Numbered from the stretch's first letter, positions 42,074 to 50,991 are shown. The stretch is DNA of 64,000 nt from Kitasatospora gansuensis (GCF_014203705.1 NZ_JACHJR010000001.1:5518001-5582000); one strand, 5' to 3'. Notes: generated by a model from the letters alone, not told the origin. Program-made: numbers and translations.

Positions 42074-42931
42074 ATGTCAACTCCCCTCGTCAGCCAGGAA
42101 CTCGGCGCCTTCCTGCGGGCCCACCGCGAGCAGCTCAAGCCCGCGGACGTCGGTCTGAGATCCACCGCCCGGCGCCGCACCCCTGGCCTGCGGCGGGAGG
42201 AGGTGGCCTCGCTCTCGGGGGTCGGACTGGCCTGGTACACCTGGCTGGAGCAGGGCCGGGTGACCGCCTCCCGACAGGTCCTGGAGGCGGTCACCCGGGC
42301 CCTGCAACTGGACGCCGCCGGCCTGCGGCACGCCATGCGGCTGGCCGGCTACCACGAGCCGGCCGGTCCCGCCCCGGTGGACGGCGGCCTGGCCGCCGCC
42401 GTCCAACCCGTGCTGGACTCCTGGCCGTTGAGCCCGGCGGTGCTGCTCGACCGGCACTTCGACCTGCTCGGCTGGAACACGCCCTGGTCCGCGCTCTGGG
42501 GCCCGCCCGAGGCGGTGCCCGCCGACCGGCGGAACCTGATGTGGCTGATGGCCGCCGACCAGCGGCTGCGGACGGTCCTGCACGACTGGGAGCCGCTGGC
42601 GATGAACGTCTTCCAGCACTTCCGCGCCCAGGCCGGACCCGCCCTCGCCGACCCGCGCACCGGCGAGGTCTACCGGCATCTGGACGAGGACGCGCCCGAG
42701 CTCCGGCACTGGTGGGGCTGCCACTCGGTGGCCGAACTCACCGCCCGGGCCGTGCTGGTGGAGCCCGCCGGGATCGGCCCGGTCCGGCTCACCCTCTCCT
42801 CGTTCCACCCGGTGGACGACCCGTCGGCGCTGGTGCTCCTGTTCACCCCGGCCGGTGCCGAGGACCGGGCCCGGATGACCTCGCTGGCCGCTCACCCGCT
42901 GCGGTCCGTACCCACCCGCGAAGCGGGCTGA
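42074..42931 (+). CDS. XRE-family regulator with MmyB-like ligand domain
   Basis: This 285-residue protein has an N-terminal HTH (LGAFLRAHREQLKPADVGL, RRTPGLRREEVASLSGVGLAWYTWLEQGRVTAS) that is the hallmark of MmyB-type regulators. A C-terminal PAS-like domain (PVLDSWPLSPAVLLDRHFDLLGWNTPWSALWG) in this family binds fatty-acid-like ligands. It is 54 nt downstream of the methyltransferase and convergent with an MFS gene. A paralogue with the same layout lies at 50100. It may regulate the five-gene operon or an exporter. Confidence 0.87.
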   Translation: MSTPLVSQELGAFLRAHREQLKPADVGLRSTARRRTPGLRREEVASLSGVGLAWYTWLEQGRVTASRQVLEAVTRALQLDAAGLRHAMRLAGYHEPAGPAPVDGGLAAAVQPVLDSWPLSPAVLLDRHFDLLGWNTPWSALWGPPEAVPADRRNLMWLMAADQRLRTVLHDWEPLAMNVFQHFRAQAGPALADPRTGEVYRHLDEDAPELRHWWGCHSVAELTARAVLVEPAGIGPVRLTLSSFHPVDDPSALVLLFTPAGAEDRARMTSLAAHPLRSVPTREAG

Positions 42932-42938
42932 CGCCGAA

Positions 42939-42971
42939 CAGCCGCCCGGGGCCTGTGGCCCCGGGCGGCTG
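42939..42971. terminator. Bidirectional terminator
   Basis: A 15-bp perfect stem (CAGCCGCCCGGGGCC and its complement) with a 3-nt loop lies 7 nt after the regulator stop and before the convergent MFS stop. Confidence 0.88.
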
Positions 42972-42984
42972 CCGTTCCGCTGCT

Positions 42985-44190
42985 TCAGTTGCGCCGCAGG
43001 CCCGCGCTGACCAGCAGTCCGCCGAGCGCCGCGACCAGCGCCAGGACGGCGCCGACCAGCAGGGTGCCGTCCCCGACGTCCGAGAACGAGCCGACTGCCC
43101 AGGCGCCGAGCCCGGTCCCCGCGTACATGGTGGAGGTCAGCCAGGCGCTGGAGGTGGCCCGCAGTTCGGGCGCGACGGTGCCGGCCAGCGTCTGCTGGTC
43201 CGTCACGAACCCGCCGCTGGCGACGAACCAGACCACCACCCCGGCGAGCGCGACCACCAGCCCGGGACCACGCACCGTCAGCGCGATGCCGACCGCCAGC
43301 AGGACACCCCAGAGCGCCAGCAGTGGCAGGTTGTTCCGACCGGCCGCCCTGGCCCGGTCGCCGAGCCGACCGCCCAGCAGCGAACCGGCGATGCTGCCCG
43401 CGCCGACCAGGACGCCGACCAGCCCCAGCGCCTCCACCGACAGGTCGAAACGCTGCACCAGCACCGCCCCGAGGAAGGTGAACGCCCCCAGGTTGGCCGC
43501 ACTGAACACGGTGTTCACCAGCAGCGCCCGCCGCAGCACCGGGTCACCCCAGCCCGCCAGCAGCGCCTTGACCGACCCGCCCGGCGCGGCCCCGACGGCG
43601 TCCGCACCGTCCTGCGCCGGGACCTGACGCAGCAGCAGCGGCAGCGCCGCCGCCGTCCCCACCGTCAGCGCCCAGAACGCCGACCGCCACCCCGCGGCCC
43701 CCGCCAACAGCCCACCCAACGGCACCCCGAGCACCTGCCCGGTGGAGAACAACGCCATCCCGAGCCCGAGCGCCCGCCCCCGGACCGCATCCGGCGCCGT
43801 CTCGGCGATGTGCGCCCAGATCGCCGGCCCGGCCGCCGCAGCCGCCAGCCCGGCCAGCCCCCGGGAGAGCACCAGCGTGGTCAGATCACTCGACAGCGCC
43901 GCCCCGGCGTTCGACAGCACGAACAGCACCGTCCCCGCCACCAACGCCCGCCGCCGCCCGAACCGGTCACTCAGCAGACCGAGGAACGGCGCGAACACCG
44001 CGTACACCAGCACGTACGCCGTCACGCTCGCGGCCGCCGCCGACTCGCTGACCGCGATCGACTCGGCAATGGTCGGCAACAGCGGCGAGATCAGAAACGT
44101 CTCGGTCCCGAACAGGAACAGCAAGACGAACACACCCGCATAGCGCAGGCGGTCGAAGGTCACGGTTGGCGCCTCGGAGACGCTGGTCAT
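42985..44190 (-). CDS. MFS transporter, DHA1-like
   Basis: This 401-residue protein has 12 predicted membrane helices, with LFGTETFLISPLLPTIAESI in helix 1, AVFAPFLGLLSDRFGRRRALV (loop 2-3 signature) and GMALFSTGQVLGVPLGGLLAG (motif C, antiporter type). It is likely a small-molecule exporter. It starts divergently from the large GHKL gene across a 154-nt gap carrying an inverted repeat. The region between 43.7 and 44.1 kb uses unusually many GCC/CCC codons in runs but remains in frame. Confidence 0.85.
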   Translation of the reverse strand: MTSVSEAPTVTFDRLRYAGVFVLLFLFGTETFLISPLLPTIAESIAVSESAAAASVTAYVLVYAVFAPFLGLLSDRFGRRRALVAGTVLFVLSNAGAALSSDLTTLVLSRGLAGLAAAAAGPAIWAHIAETAPDAVRGRALGLGMALFSTGQVLGVPLGGLLAGAAGWRSAFWALTVGTAAALPLLLRQVPAQDGADAVGAAPGGSVKALLAGWGDPVLRRALLVNTVFSAANLGAFTFLGAVLVQRFDLSVEALGLVGVLVGAGSIAGSLLGGRLGDRARAAGRNNLPLLALWGVLLAVGIALTVRGPGLVVALAGVVVWFVASGGFVTDQQTLAGTVAPELRATSSAWLTSTMYAGTGLGAWAVGSFSDVGDGTLLVGAVLALVAALGGLLVSAGLRRN

Positions 44191-44272
44191 GGGGCATCAC
44201 TGCTTTCGGTGTCACCTGCACGGAGGCTTCAGCCTCTGCCCCGTGCTGACGGACAGCCAGACAGCCAATCAT

Positions 44273-44314
44273 CCTGTGACTCCAGCTCACAGGCACCGGT
44301 GCGCCTCCTAGAAT
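44273..44314 (+). promoter_or_regulatory. Inverted repeat overlapping a predicted promoter
   Basis: CCTGTGA and TCACAGG are separated by 7 nt (44273-44293). A good -10 box TAGAAT lies at 44309-44314, and the weak -35 CTCACA (44286) overlaps the right arm with a 17-nt spacing. A protein bound here would block the promoter of the GHKL gene and possibly that of the divergent MFS gene. Confidence 0.5.
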
Positions 44315-44344
44315 TCGGGAACGAGGGACCGGGGAGGACAGCGC

Positions 44345-47300
44345 GTGACACAGGTGGGGAACAGGATCGACGGCGGGCAGTTCCAGGGGCCGGTGTTCCT
44401 GGTCGGGGGCGACGCGCACGTCTCGCTCCAGTCGGCCGGGGCACCGGTCGAGGAGGACCCCTGGGCCCGACAGGTCCGGCAGTCACGGGTGTGGGCACAC
44501 ACGGCACCGCGCGACTGCGAACCGTACCGGGAGCACGCGGTCGGGATCGTCCGGAAGCTGGCCGTCCTGCGCGACGCGGCAGAGGCAGCGCTCAAGGCCG
44601 ACCCGTGGCGCGACCCCGGCTTCCCGGCGCGGTTCGCCGACCGGGTGGAGTGGCTGCTCGGCGAGCCGGGCGAGGGGGAGCCGCTGGACCTGTACCCGGC
44701 GGAGGCCGGGCTGCTGGTGCTCGTCCCCTATCTCCATGCCGTTCAGCAACTGACCTCGATGGCCGGGGCGTTGGACGTCGGGCCCGAGCTGCTCACCGTT
44801 CGGGCCGAGCGTGATGCGGCGCGGTCCTCGTACGAGTCCTTCCTCGGCGGGTACCAACTTCTGGTACACCGGGCCGAGTTGCGGCCCGAGGCGGCGCCGG
44901 TGATCGGGTGGTGGCTGTTCCGGCGATGGCTGGAGACCGACCGTGGGCTGGGCGAGCTGGTGAATGCCGTCGCCGAGCCGGAACAGCCGCTCACCGCGGC
45001 GCTCGACGCCGGGCGGCTGGCCAAGCTGCTGCACGGGACGCGACGAGGCCCGGACGTCTGCGGTCCGGAGCACCTGGCCCGGCTGGCGGCGGACGACGTC
45101 CTGCCAGGACCGGGGCGGCAGCGGGTCCGCGAGCAGCGGCTGAGCCTGTTGCTCGCACTCGCGCACGGGACGGCCCTGCCACTGGCCGCACTGCCCGACA
45201 CGATCGTCGAGCACACCGGCATTCCTTACCCGGTCGGCCCGGCCGAGCTGGTCCGCACCCTCGAACGGGCCAGCTGGGGCGGTCATGCCGACTTGCCGGT
45301 GCTCAGGGCGGAGTGCGACCACGAGGCCGTGGTCGAGGCTCTGCGGGAGTACGTCGACCGCCTGGACGAGCTCCTGCACGCGGTCGGCCGGGTGGTTCCG
45401 GAGCGGATCACCAAACCGATGCCCCAGTTGCCCAAGCGACTGTCGGCCGACGGAGTGCTGCCGAGGGAAGGCGTGTTCAGCAGCGGGGCACGGTTCCGGC
45501 TCGACGACCGCCGGGTACGCGAGCTGTTGACGGGGACTCAGCTGTACCGGAATCCTGATCTGGCGGTCCGTGAGCTGTACCAGAACGCCCTCGACGCCTG
45601 CCGCTACCGGCGAGCCAGGACGGAGTACCTGGAACGGACCGGCCGGCCGGTGCACCCTTTCGAGGGGCGGATCGACTTCACCCAGGGGGTGGACGAAGAC
45701 GGCCGCGCCTACCTGGAGTGCCACGACAACGGCATCGGGATGGGCGAGACCGAATTGCGCGGGGTCTTCTCGCACGCCGGGGCCCGCTTTGCCGAGCAGC
45801 CCGACTTCCTGCTGGAGCGGGCGGAGTGGCAGCGGCTCGACCCGCCGGTGGAGCTGTTCCCGAACAGCCGGTTCGGGATCGGGGTGTTCTCGTACTTCAT
45901 GCTGGCCGACGAGATCCGGCTGACCAGTTGTCGGATGGGGCTGGACGGTCTGCCCGGGCCGGTGGTGGAGGCGCGGATCTTTGGCCCCGGGCATCTGTTC
46001 CGCATCGTGCAGCAGCCGGAGCCGGCCCGGGAGACGGGTACCCGGGTGCGGCTCTACCTGCGCGGGGATGCGGCCGAGTGGCGCTCCTGGTCGGCACCGG
46101 ACACCCTGCGGCAGGTGCTGGGGATCGCCGAGTTCGCCACCACCGTCCGCCGGGGCGAGGAGGTGGCGAAGTGGGTGCCCGGTGTGCTGGCGGACACGTT
46201 CCGGCTGGAAAGGGTGGAGGAAATGCAGTTCGCGTTCGGGCCGGACGGGGCGGAGAGTTCGGCTGGAGCCAACCGCACAGTGGTGTGGCCCGGAGGGCCG
46301 GAGGGCACCCGGGTGATCTGGTGTGAGCGAGGTGGTGCGCTACTGGTGGACGGACTGCGGGTCGAACTCGGTGAGTCGAGCTGGGCCTTGCGTCATCTCC
46401 GAGGGGCTGTGGTCAGTCTCAGCGGCCGTCACACGCCTGGGCGGCTGTCCGTCGACCGGAGTCAGGTCCTCGACGACCTCTCGGAGCAACTGGAGGTTCT
46501 GCTGGCCGAAGCGGTTCCGGTCCTGGTCGGCGCGCCGGATTCGTTCCTGACACTCGAGTGGATGCGCAAGCTCGCCGAGGCCAGCCTGTATCTCGCGGAC
46601 GTCGTCGCCACGGCGGCGGCCGAGCAGGCGGCGCCGTCCGCCGCTGTGGAGGCGGTCGTCGGCCGCCTCCCGGCGGACGGCAAGCTGCTGGGCGAGGAGG
46701 GCCGGGCGTTTGACGGAACCCCGTACCCCCTGCTGCTGCCGGATCAATTTCTGCTGTGGCGGTTGATGGCCACCGGGCCTCATCGGTTGCTCGACGAACT
46801 GACCTCCCTGGTGGCCGAGCTGGCTGATCAGGGGGAAGTTGTCACCGCCAGGCCGTCTGACGAGCAGTTGATTCCGCTGAGCCATGAGCCGTTGGTGTCG
46901 GAGAACGACCTCTACGTTCTCGCGGTGTTGACCCGCCGGAGTCCCCGCGAGCTCGCACTCCGGTGCCGCCTGTTGGGGGTGAGGACGGGAGACCCGGAAG
47001 TCTTCCCTGACGAACCCGGGCGGGTGTTCGCCCCTGCTGTCAAGGCCGCGATCGAGAGGGCCCACAGAGCGTACCGATTCCCGGGTGGGGTGCTGCCCTG
47101 GACCTTCCTGGTCCGTCAGGCGGGGGGAATCGCTCGGGCCGAGGAGCGGAGGGAATCCGGCGGTTGGCTGTCCGAGGTGCCGGACGAGCAGGACCGGCGG
47201 ATCCTCTGCATCAACTGCGACAGCTCGGGGGGATTCCCGATTCGGTTCGACCAGCCGGTGGAACCCGGTCACGTCGTGCAGGCATCGCTGCGGACCGGCC

Positions 47301-48187
47301 TTTCCCCGGCCGAGGTCCGGCGGCGACTGGAGGCATTTCGGGTGACGGTCGAGGAGTTCGGCTTTCCCGTGGCCTTGGACGAGGAGATGCTGAAGTGGCT
47401 GAGCCTCGGCTGCACCGGCCACGGTCCCTGGTTGAGCCTCGGCAGGATGTTGTCACCCGCGCAGCTGCTCGCAGCTCAGCGTGAATGGCGTCTCCCGTAT
47501 GACGAAGTGGTCGACGAGTACCGGCGGTTGGGATTTCTTCTGCCTCCTGTGCCAACCGGCCCGGAGCAGGATGATGACCTCCGTCTCCTCTCCGGCACAG
47601 ACCAGTTCGGGCCGATCCCGGCGGACAAGGTGCCTGGCTACGGGGAGCTGTTCGCACTGGCACAGGGGTCGGGCCAGTCGCTCGCGCACGTGATCGAAAG
47701 GCTTGCCGTCTACGGGATTCGGGTCGAGCTGCGAGTGCCGCAGTACCCGACTTCCCTGGACGACGACCTGCTGGCAGACAGTTCCACTCCCCGGCTGGGG
47801 GCGAACTGGCACTCCGGCCTGACTGTCGGCCAGACCGTGCCGCTCTTCCGGGTCATCCTGGTAGCCCGTGGGCTTGCCGTGCCACTTGACGAGGTCGTGG
47901 CGCGCTTGCGCTCCTACGGTATTCCGCTCTCGCACACGGAACTTCCCGAGGGGCTTACGGAACGGGAAGCCCTGGGACTCCTCAGCACGAAGGTGGAACA
48001 GCTGCCGACCGTCTTCCAGCCGCCGATGCGCCTCGTCCAGCTGCTCGCGATCGCCCAGGAGGTCGGACGCCCGCTCGCCGAAACCGCGGACCTGTTGCAG
48101 AGGCTGGGCGTGAACGTTCCGGACCTCGCCTCGGCCGTCCGGGCCGCACTGGCCCGGGTGCCCAGGGAGCCGCAGCCGGCCGATTGA
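44345..48187 (+). CDS. GHKL (HSP90-like) ATPase protein with C-terminal helical repeats, putative conflict-system component
   Basis: The start is GTG with GGAGGA 7 nt upstream, giving 1280 residues. Residues 3-30 carry GNRIDGGQFQGPVFLVGG, a short N-terminal motif (GNxI-GxxxGPV) recurring in actinobacterial signalling and conflict proteins. A helical region follows. At ~395-560 lies a GHKL ATPase: N-box VRELYQNALDACRYRR, G1 ECHDNGIGM, and G2 SRFGIGVFSYFMLAD. From ~790 to the end are at least four ~110-residue helical (winged-helix-like) repeats, each with a rL-x-x-x-G-V element (SPRELALRCRLLGV, SPAEVRRRLEAF, PYDEVVDEYRRLGF, SLAHVIERLAVYGI, PLDEVVARLRSYGI, PLAETADLLQRLGV). Codon third positions are less GC-biased than neighbours, especially at the 3' end, suggesting acquisition. 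The role is unknown. Confidence 0.75.
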   Translation: MTQVGNRIDGGQFQGPVFLVGGDAHVSLQSAGAPVEEDPWARQVRQSRVWAHTAPRDCEPYREHAVGIVRKLAVLRDAAEAALKADPWRDPGFPARFADRVEWLLGEPGEGEPLDLYPAEAGLLVLVPYLHAVQQLTSMAGALDVGPELLTVRAERDAARSSYESFLGGYQLLVHRAELRPEAAPVIGWWLFRRWLETDRGLGELVNAVAEPEQPLTAALDAGRLAKLLHGTRRGPDVCGPEHLARLAADDVLPGPGRQRVREQRLSLLLALAHGTALPLAALPDTIVEHTGIPYPVGPAELVRTLERASWGGHADLPVLRAECDHEAVVEALREYVDRLDELLHAVGRVVPERITKPMPQLPKRLSADGVLPREGVFSSGARFRLDDRRVRELLTGTQLYRNPDLAVRELYQNALDACRYRRARTEYLERTGRPVHPFEGRIDFTQGVDEDGRAYLECHDNGIGMGETELRGVFSHAGARFAEQPDFLLERAEWQRLDPPVELFPNSRFGIGVFSYFMLADEIRLTSCRMGLDGLPGPVVEARIFGPGHLFRIVQQPEPARETGTRVRLYLRGDAAEWRSWSAPDTLRQVLGIAEFATTVRRGEEVAKWVPGVLADTFRLERVEEMQFAFGPDGAESSAGANRTVVWPGGPEGTRVIWCERGGALLVDGLRVELGESSWALRHLRGAVVSLSGRHTPGRLSVDRSQVLDDLSEQLEVLLAEAVPVLVGAPDSFLTLEWMRKLAEASLYLADVVATAAAEQAAPSAAVEAVVGRLPADGKLLGEEGRAFDGTPYPLLLPDQFLLWRLMATGPHRLLDELTSLVAELADQGEVVTARPSDEQLIPLSHEPLVSENDLYVLAVLTRRSPRELALRCRLLGVRTGDPEVFPDEPGRVFAPAVKAAIERAHRAYRFPGGVLPWTFLVRQAGGIARAEERRESGGWLSEVPDEQDRRILCINCDSSGGFPIRFDQPVEPGHVVQASLRTGLSPAEVRRRLEAFRVTVEEFGFPVALDEEMLKWLSLGCTGHGPWLSLGRMLSPAQLLAAQREWRLPYDEVVDEYRRLGFLLPPVPTGPEQDDDLRLLSGTDQFGPIPADKVPGYGELFALAQGSGQSLAHVIERLAVYGIRVELRVPQYPTSLDDDLLADSSTPRLGANWHSGLTVGQTVPLFRVILVARGLAVPLDEVVARLRSYGIPLSHTELPEGLTEREALGLLSTKVEQLPTVFQPPMRLVQLLAIAQEVGRPLAETADLLQRLGVNVPDLASAVRAALARVPREPQPAD

Positions 48188-48230
48188 CCGGAGCGCTGGA
48201 GGATCGCCAAGGTGCGTGGTCGGGCAGGCT

Positions 48231-48316
48231 TCAGACTTTGATCACCGTGATGCGATCGCCGCACAGGGCAGTGAGGTCCTCGGGGTGCCCGCGGGCACGA
48301 CACAGCCGTGACTCAG
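48231..48316 (-). pseudogene. Remnant of a PIN-domain toxin (C-terminal stub)
   Basis: Directly after the antitoxin stop, the minus strand reads ESRLCRARGHPEDLTALCG and DRITVIKV then TGA, the usual final strand-helix-strand of PIN toxins (xSDPxDLxxLxG...VxV). The first ~110 residues, with the acidic catalytic site, are missing. No start codon is available. The stub suggests deletion of the toxin while the antitoxin stayed. Confidence 0.6.
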
Positions 48317-48576
48317 GCCCCGCCCGTTCCCGGGTCGTTCTGCTCCTCACGTGAACGCCCCAGGCGGGCGCGGTTTCGCTGGATCTCCTCCGCCGTGATG
48401 GGGCCGTGCTCGGCCTCCGCGACCGCGATGAGCTCGCTGAGGTTGTCCCGTTCGATCTGACGGGCGACCGCTGCCACGACGTATGCGGAGAGCCCGGCTG
48501 GGCCGCTGCGAGCCCGTGCGGCCTCGGCGATCTCTCGGGACATGGTGATCGAGTACGTCTGGGTGGGCTCGCTCAT
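48313..48576 (-). CDS. Orphan ribbon-helix-helix antitoxin
   Basis: ATG 48576 gives MSEPTQTYSITMSREIAEAARARSG, an 87-residue protein. ATG 48585 is possible (MKGMSEP). The N-terminus has the strand TYSITM and the helix expected of an RHH/CopG or VapB-like DNA-binding domain. The C-terminus (ITAEEIQRNRARLGRSREEQ) is a toxin-neutralising type tail. The long frame upstream is the shadow of the MFS gene. Its partner toxin is reduced to a stub. Confidence 0.75.
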   Translation of the reverse strand: MSEPTQTYSITMSREIAEAARARSGPAGLSAYVVAAVARQIERDNLSELIAVAEAEHGPITAEEIQRNRARLGRSREEQNDPGTGGA

Positions 48577-48593
48577 GCCCTTCATCCTGCCTC

Positions 48594-50009
48594 TCAGGCC
48601 ACCGAGCGCGGCAGCCGCAGGCTGAGCAGCAGGATCGCCACCGACCCGCAGGTCTGCACCCCGAGCACCACCGCCAGCGCCCGGCCGAAGCCGAGGGCGG
48701 GGGCCAGCGCGAGGTAGAGGGTGCCGAGGGTGGCCACGCCCAGGGCGAGGCTGGACTGTTGGGTGGTGGCGAGGACGCCGCTGCCGACGCCGGCTCGGGT
48801 GGTGGGGATGCGGGAGAGGACGACCCGGAAGAGGGGGGTGCCGATCAGGCCCTGGCCGATGCCCGCGAGGGCGATGCCGGGGAGCATCCGGAGCGGGGTG
48901 AGGTCGGTGGTCAGGGCGGTGGCGGCGAGGGTGGTGAGGCCGAGGGCCTGGACCACCGCTCCGGCCGTGATCACCCGGCTGCCGAACCGGCCGACCAGCC
49001 GGGGGCCGGCGAGCGAGGCGCAGAAGTAGCCGACGGCCATCGGGACCAGCGTCCAGCCCGCCGGCACCGGGCCGAGGCCGAGGCCCTGTTGGAGCAGGAC
49101 GGCGATCACGAACATGAAGCCGCCGAAGCCGGTGAAGTAGGGGAGTGCGATGCCGAGGCCGCGCCGCATCTCGGGGAGCCGGAGCAGCGAGAAGGGCAGC
49201 AGCGGTACGGCTCCGGCCCGCTCGGTGCGCAGCTCGACCCGGACGAAGGCCCAGGCGAGGAAGGGGAAGGCGGCCAGCAGCAGCCGGCACCACACCGGCC
49301 ACCCGAGCGCCCGCCCCTCGGTCAGCGGGACGAACAGCGCGAGCAGGGCGAGGGTGAGCAGCGCGGTGCCGGGCAGGTCGACCCCGGTGGCCCGGTCGGC
49401 GCGGCTCTCCGGGACGTGACGGAGCGCCAGCAGGGCGGCCAGCAGCGCGAACGGGACGTTCAGCAGGAAGACCGAGCGCCAGCCGGTACCGAACAGGTCG
49501 GCGGCGACCAGCAGCCCGCCGAGCACCTGGCCGGCCACCACCGCCACCCCGCCCGCCGCGCCGTACACGCTGAGCGCCCGGGCCCGGCGGTGGCCGTCGG
49601 TGGCGGCGGTGATGGTGCCGAGCACCTGTGGGATCAGCAGGGCGGCGGCCGCACCCTGGGCGGCCCGTCCGGCCACCAGGCTCCAGGCGTCCGGGGCCAG
49701 GCCGCAGACCAGCGAGGTGAGCGCGAAGGCGACCGCGCCGTACAGGAAGAGCCGGCGGCGGCCGATCGCGTCGCCGAGGCGGCCGCCGAGCACCAGCAGG
49801 ACGGCGAACGAGATCCCGTACCCGGCGGCGATCAGCTCCAGCACGGCGGGCCCGGCGCTGAGGTCGTGCTCGATGGTGGGCAGGGCGACGTTGACGACGA
49901 AGAAGTCCAGCGAGGGGAGGAAGGCCCCGAGCAGGACGGTGGCGAGCCCGGCGGTGGAGAGCAGGGAACGGGACGGTGCGAGCTGGGGGAGCGTCAGTTG
50001 CTGAGTCAC
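48594..50009 (-). CDS. MFS multidrug efflux transporter, DHA2 type
   Basis: GTG 50009 (TQQLTLPQLAPSRSLL) gives 471 residues with ~14 membrane helices. Motifs are LDFFVVNVALPTIEHDL in helix 1, VLGGRLGDAIGRRRLFLYG, WRSVFLLNVPFALLAALLAL and LPYFTGFGGFMFVIAVLLQQGLG. It is divergent from the XRE-type regulator and shares an operator region with it, so it is the probable regulated target. Substrate is unknown. Confidence 0.88.
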   Translation of the reverse strand: MTQQLTLPQLAPSRSLLSTAGLATVLLGAFLPSLDFFVVNVALPTIEHDLSAGPAVLELIAAGYGISFAVLLVLGGRLGDAIGRRRLFLYGAVAFALTSLVCGLAPDAWSLVAGRAAQGAAAALLIPQVLGTITAATDGHRRARALSVYGAAGGVAVVAGQVLGGLLVAADLFGTGWRSVFLLNVPFALLAALLALRHVPESRADRATGVDLPGTALLTLALLALFVPLTEGRALGWPVWCRLLLAAFPFLAWAFVRVELRTERAGAVPLLPFSLLRLPEMRRGLGIALPYFTGFGGFMFVIAVLLQQGLGLGPVPAGWTLVPMAVGYFCASLAGPRLVGRFGSRVITAGAVVQALGLTTLAATALTTDLTPLRMLPGIALAGIGQGLIGTPLFRVVLSRIPTTRAGVGSGVLATTQQSSLALGVATLGTLYLALAPALGFGRALAVVLGVQTCGSVAILLLSLRLPRSVA

Positions 50010-50038
50010 GTCCGCTACTCTGGCGCCGGGCCGAGCCG

Positions 50039-50110
50039 GGTACCAGATGGTCTTTATCCTGGTACCAGCAGCACCTGGCAACAGGAGAAGACCACCGGCA
50101 TGCTGGTACC
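50039..50110. promoter_or_regulatory. Operator with three GGTACC half-sites
   Basis: GGTACCAG (50039) and CTGGTACC (50059) form a 28-bp inverted repeat with a 12-nt spacer. A third CTGGTACC lies at 50103, within the first codons of the regulator gene. The position between divergent MFS and regulator starts fits an autoregulated repressor. Confidence 0.7.
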
Positions 50111-50954
50111 CATGACCACGACCACCACCGCCCGCACCGAACTGGCCGCCTTCCTGCGCAGCCGCCGCGAACGGATCTCCCCCGAGCAGGTCGGCCTCCC
50201 GGTGGTCGGCCGGCGCCGGACGCCGGGGCTGCGCCGGGAGGAGGTTGCGCTGCTCTCGGCGGTCGGGGTCACCTGGTACACCTGGCTGGAGCAGGGCCGC
50301 GACATCCAGGTCTCGGCCCAGGTGCTGGACGCGGTGGCCCGGGCGCTGCAGCTCGACCCGACCGAGCGGAGCCACCTGTTCGTGCTGGCGGGCAGCGAGG
50401 ACCCGGTGGCGCGGCCGGAGTGCCCGACCGTCACCCCGGCGGTCCGGCTGCTGCTGGAGCAGCTGGCGCCCTACCCGGCGGCGGTGATCAACAGCAGGTA
50501 CGACGTGCTGGCCTTCAACCGCTCCTACCACTGGCTGGCCGGTGATCTGGAGGAGCTCCCGTTCGAGGAGCGCAACCTGATGTGGCTGGTCTTCACGGGC
50601 GGCACCTTCGCTCAGCGGCTGGTGGACCAGGACACGGACCGGCAGGGAATGGTCGCCCGGTTCCGGGCCGCGATGGCCGACCACGGGGCCGAACCGGCCT
50701 GGAAGACGCTGCTGCACCGGCTGCGCACCGCCTCGCCGGACTTCGAGGAGCTGTGGGGCCGCCACGAGGTCGCGGCGGCGGGCAACGGGGTCAAGCGGTT
50801 CCTGGTCCCCGAGGCCGGGCTGATCCGGTTCGAGTACACCAGTCTCTGGCTCGGCCCCCGGCCCGGCAGCCGGCTGGTGACCTACACGCCGCGCGACCAG
50901 GAGAGCCGGGAGAAGCTGCTGCGGCTGGACGCTGAGCCGAGTGGGGGACAATGA
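50100..50954 (+). CDS. XRE-family regulator with MmyB-like ligand domain
   Basis: ATG 50100 (MLVPMTTTTTARTELAAFL) has AGGAG ~12 nt upstream. ATG 50112 is possible. The 284-residue protein has the same pattern as the regulator at 42074: RRTPGLRREEVALLSAVGVTWYTWLEQGRDIQVS, then the ligand domain (LAPYPAAVINSRYDVLAFNRSYHWLAGDL, EERNLMWLVF). The two are paralogues, each beside an MFS gene. It likely represses the divergent MFS gene and itself through the GGTACC sites. Confidence 0.88.
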   Translation: MLVPMTTTTTARTELAAFLRSRRERISPEQVGLPVVGRRRTPGLRREEVALLSAVGVTWYTWLEQGRDIQVSAQVLDAVARALQLDPTERSHLFVLAGSEDPVARPECPTVTPAVRLLLEQLAPYPAAVINSRYDVLAFNRSYHWLAGDLEELPFEERNLMWLVFTGGTFAQRLVDQDTDRQGMVARFRAAMADHGAEPAWKTLLHRLRTASPDFEELWGRHEVAAAGNGVKRFLVPEAGLIRFEYTSLWLGPRPGSRLVTYTPRDQESREKLLRLDAEPSGGQ

Positions 50955-50991
50955 AGAGTCCGTCCGCCGACCACCGAGGACCTGCCGCGCC

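Noticed and set aside
41116..44814. 1232-codon plus-strand frame spanning the methyltransferase, regulator and MFS regions
   Set aside because: It is a frame shadow crossing several well-supported genes, a terminator and a convergent gene. Composition is Arg/Pro/Gln-rich throughout.
48585..49302. Long upstream extension of the RHH antitoxin frame
   Set aside because: It is the shadow of the MFS gene on the same strand. Antitoxin similarity starts at the MSEP start.
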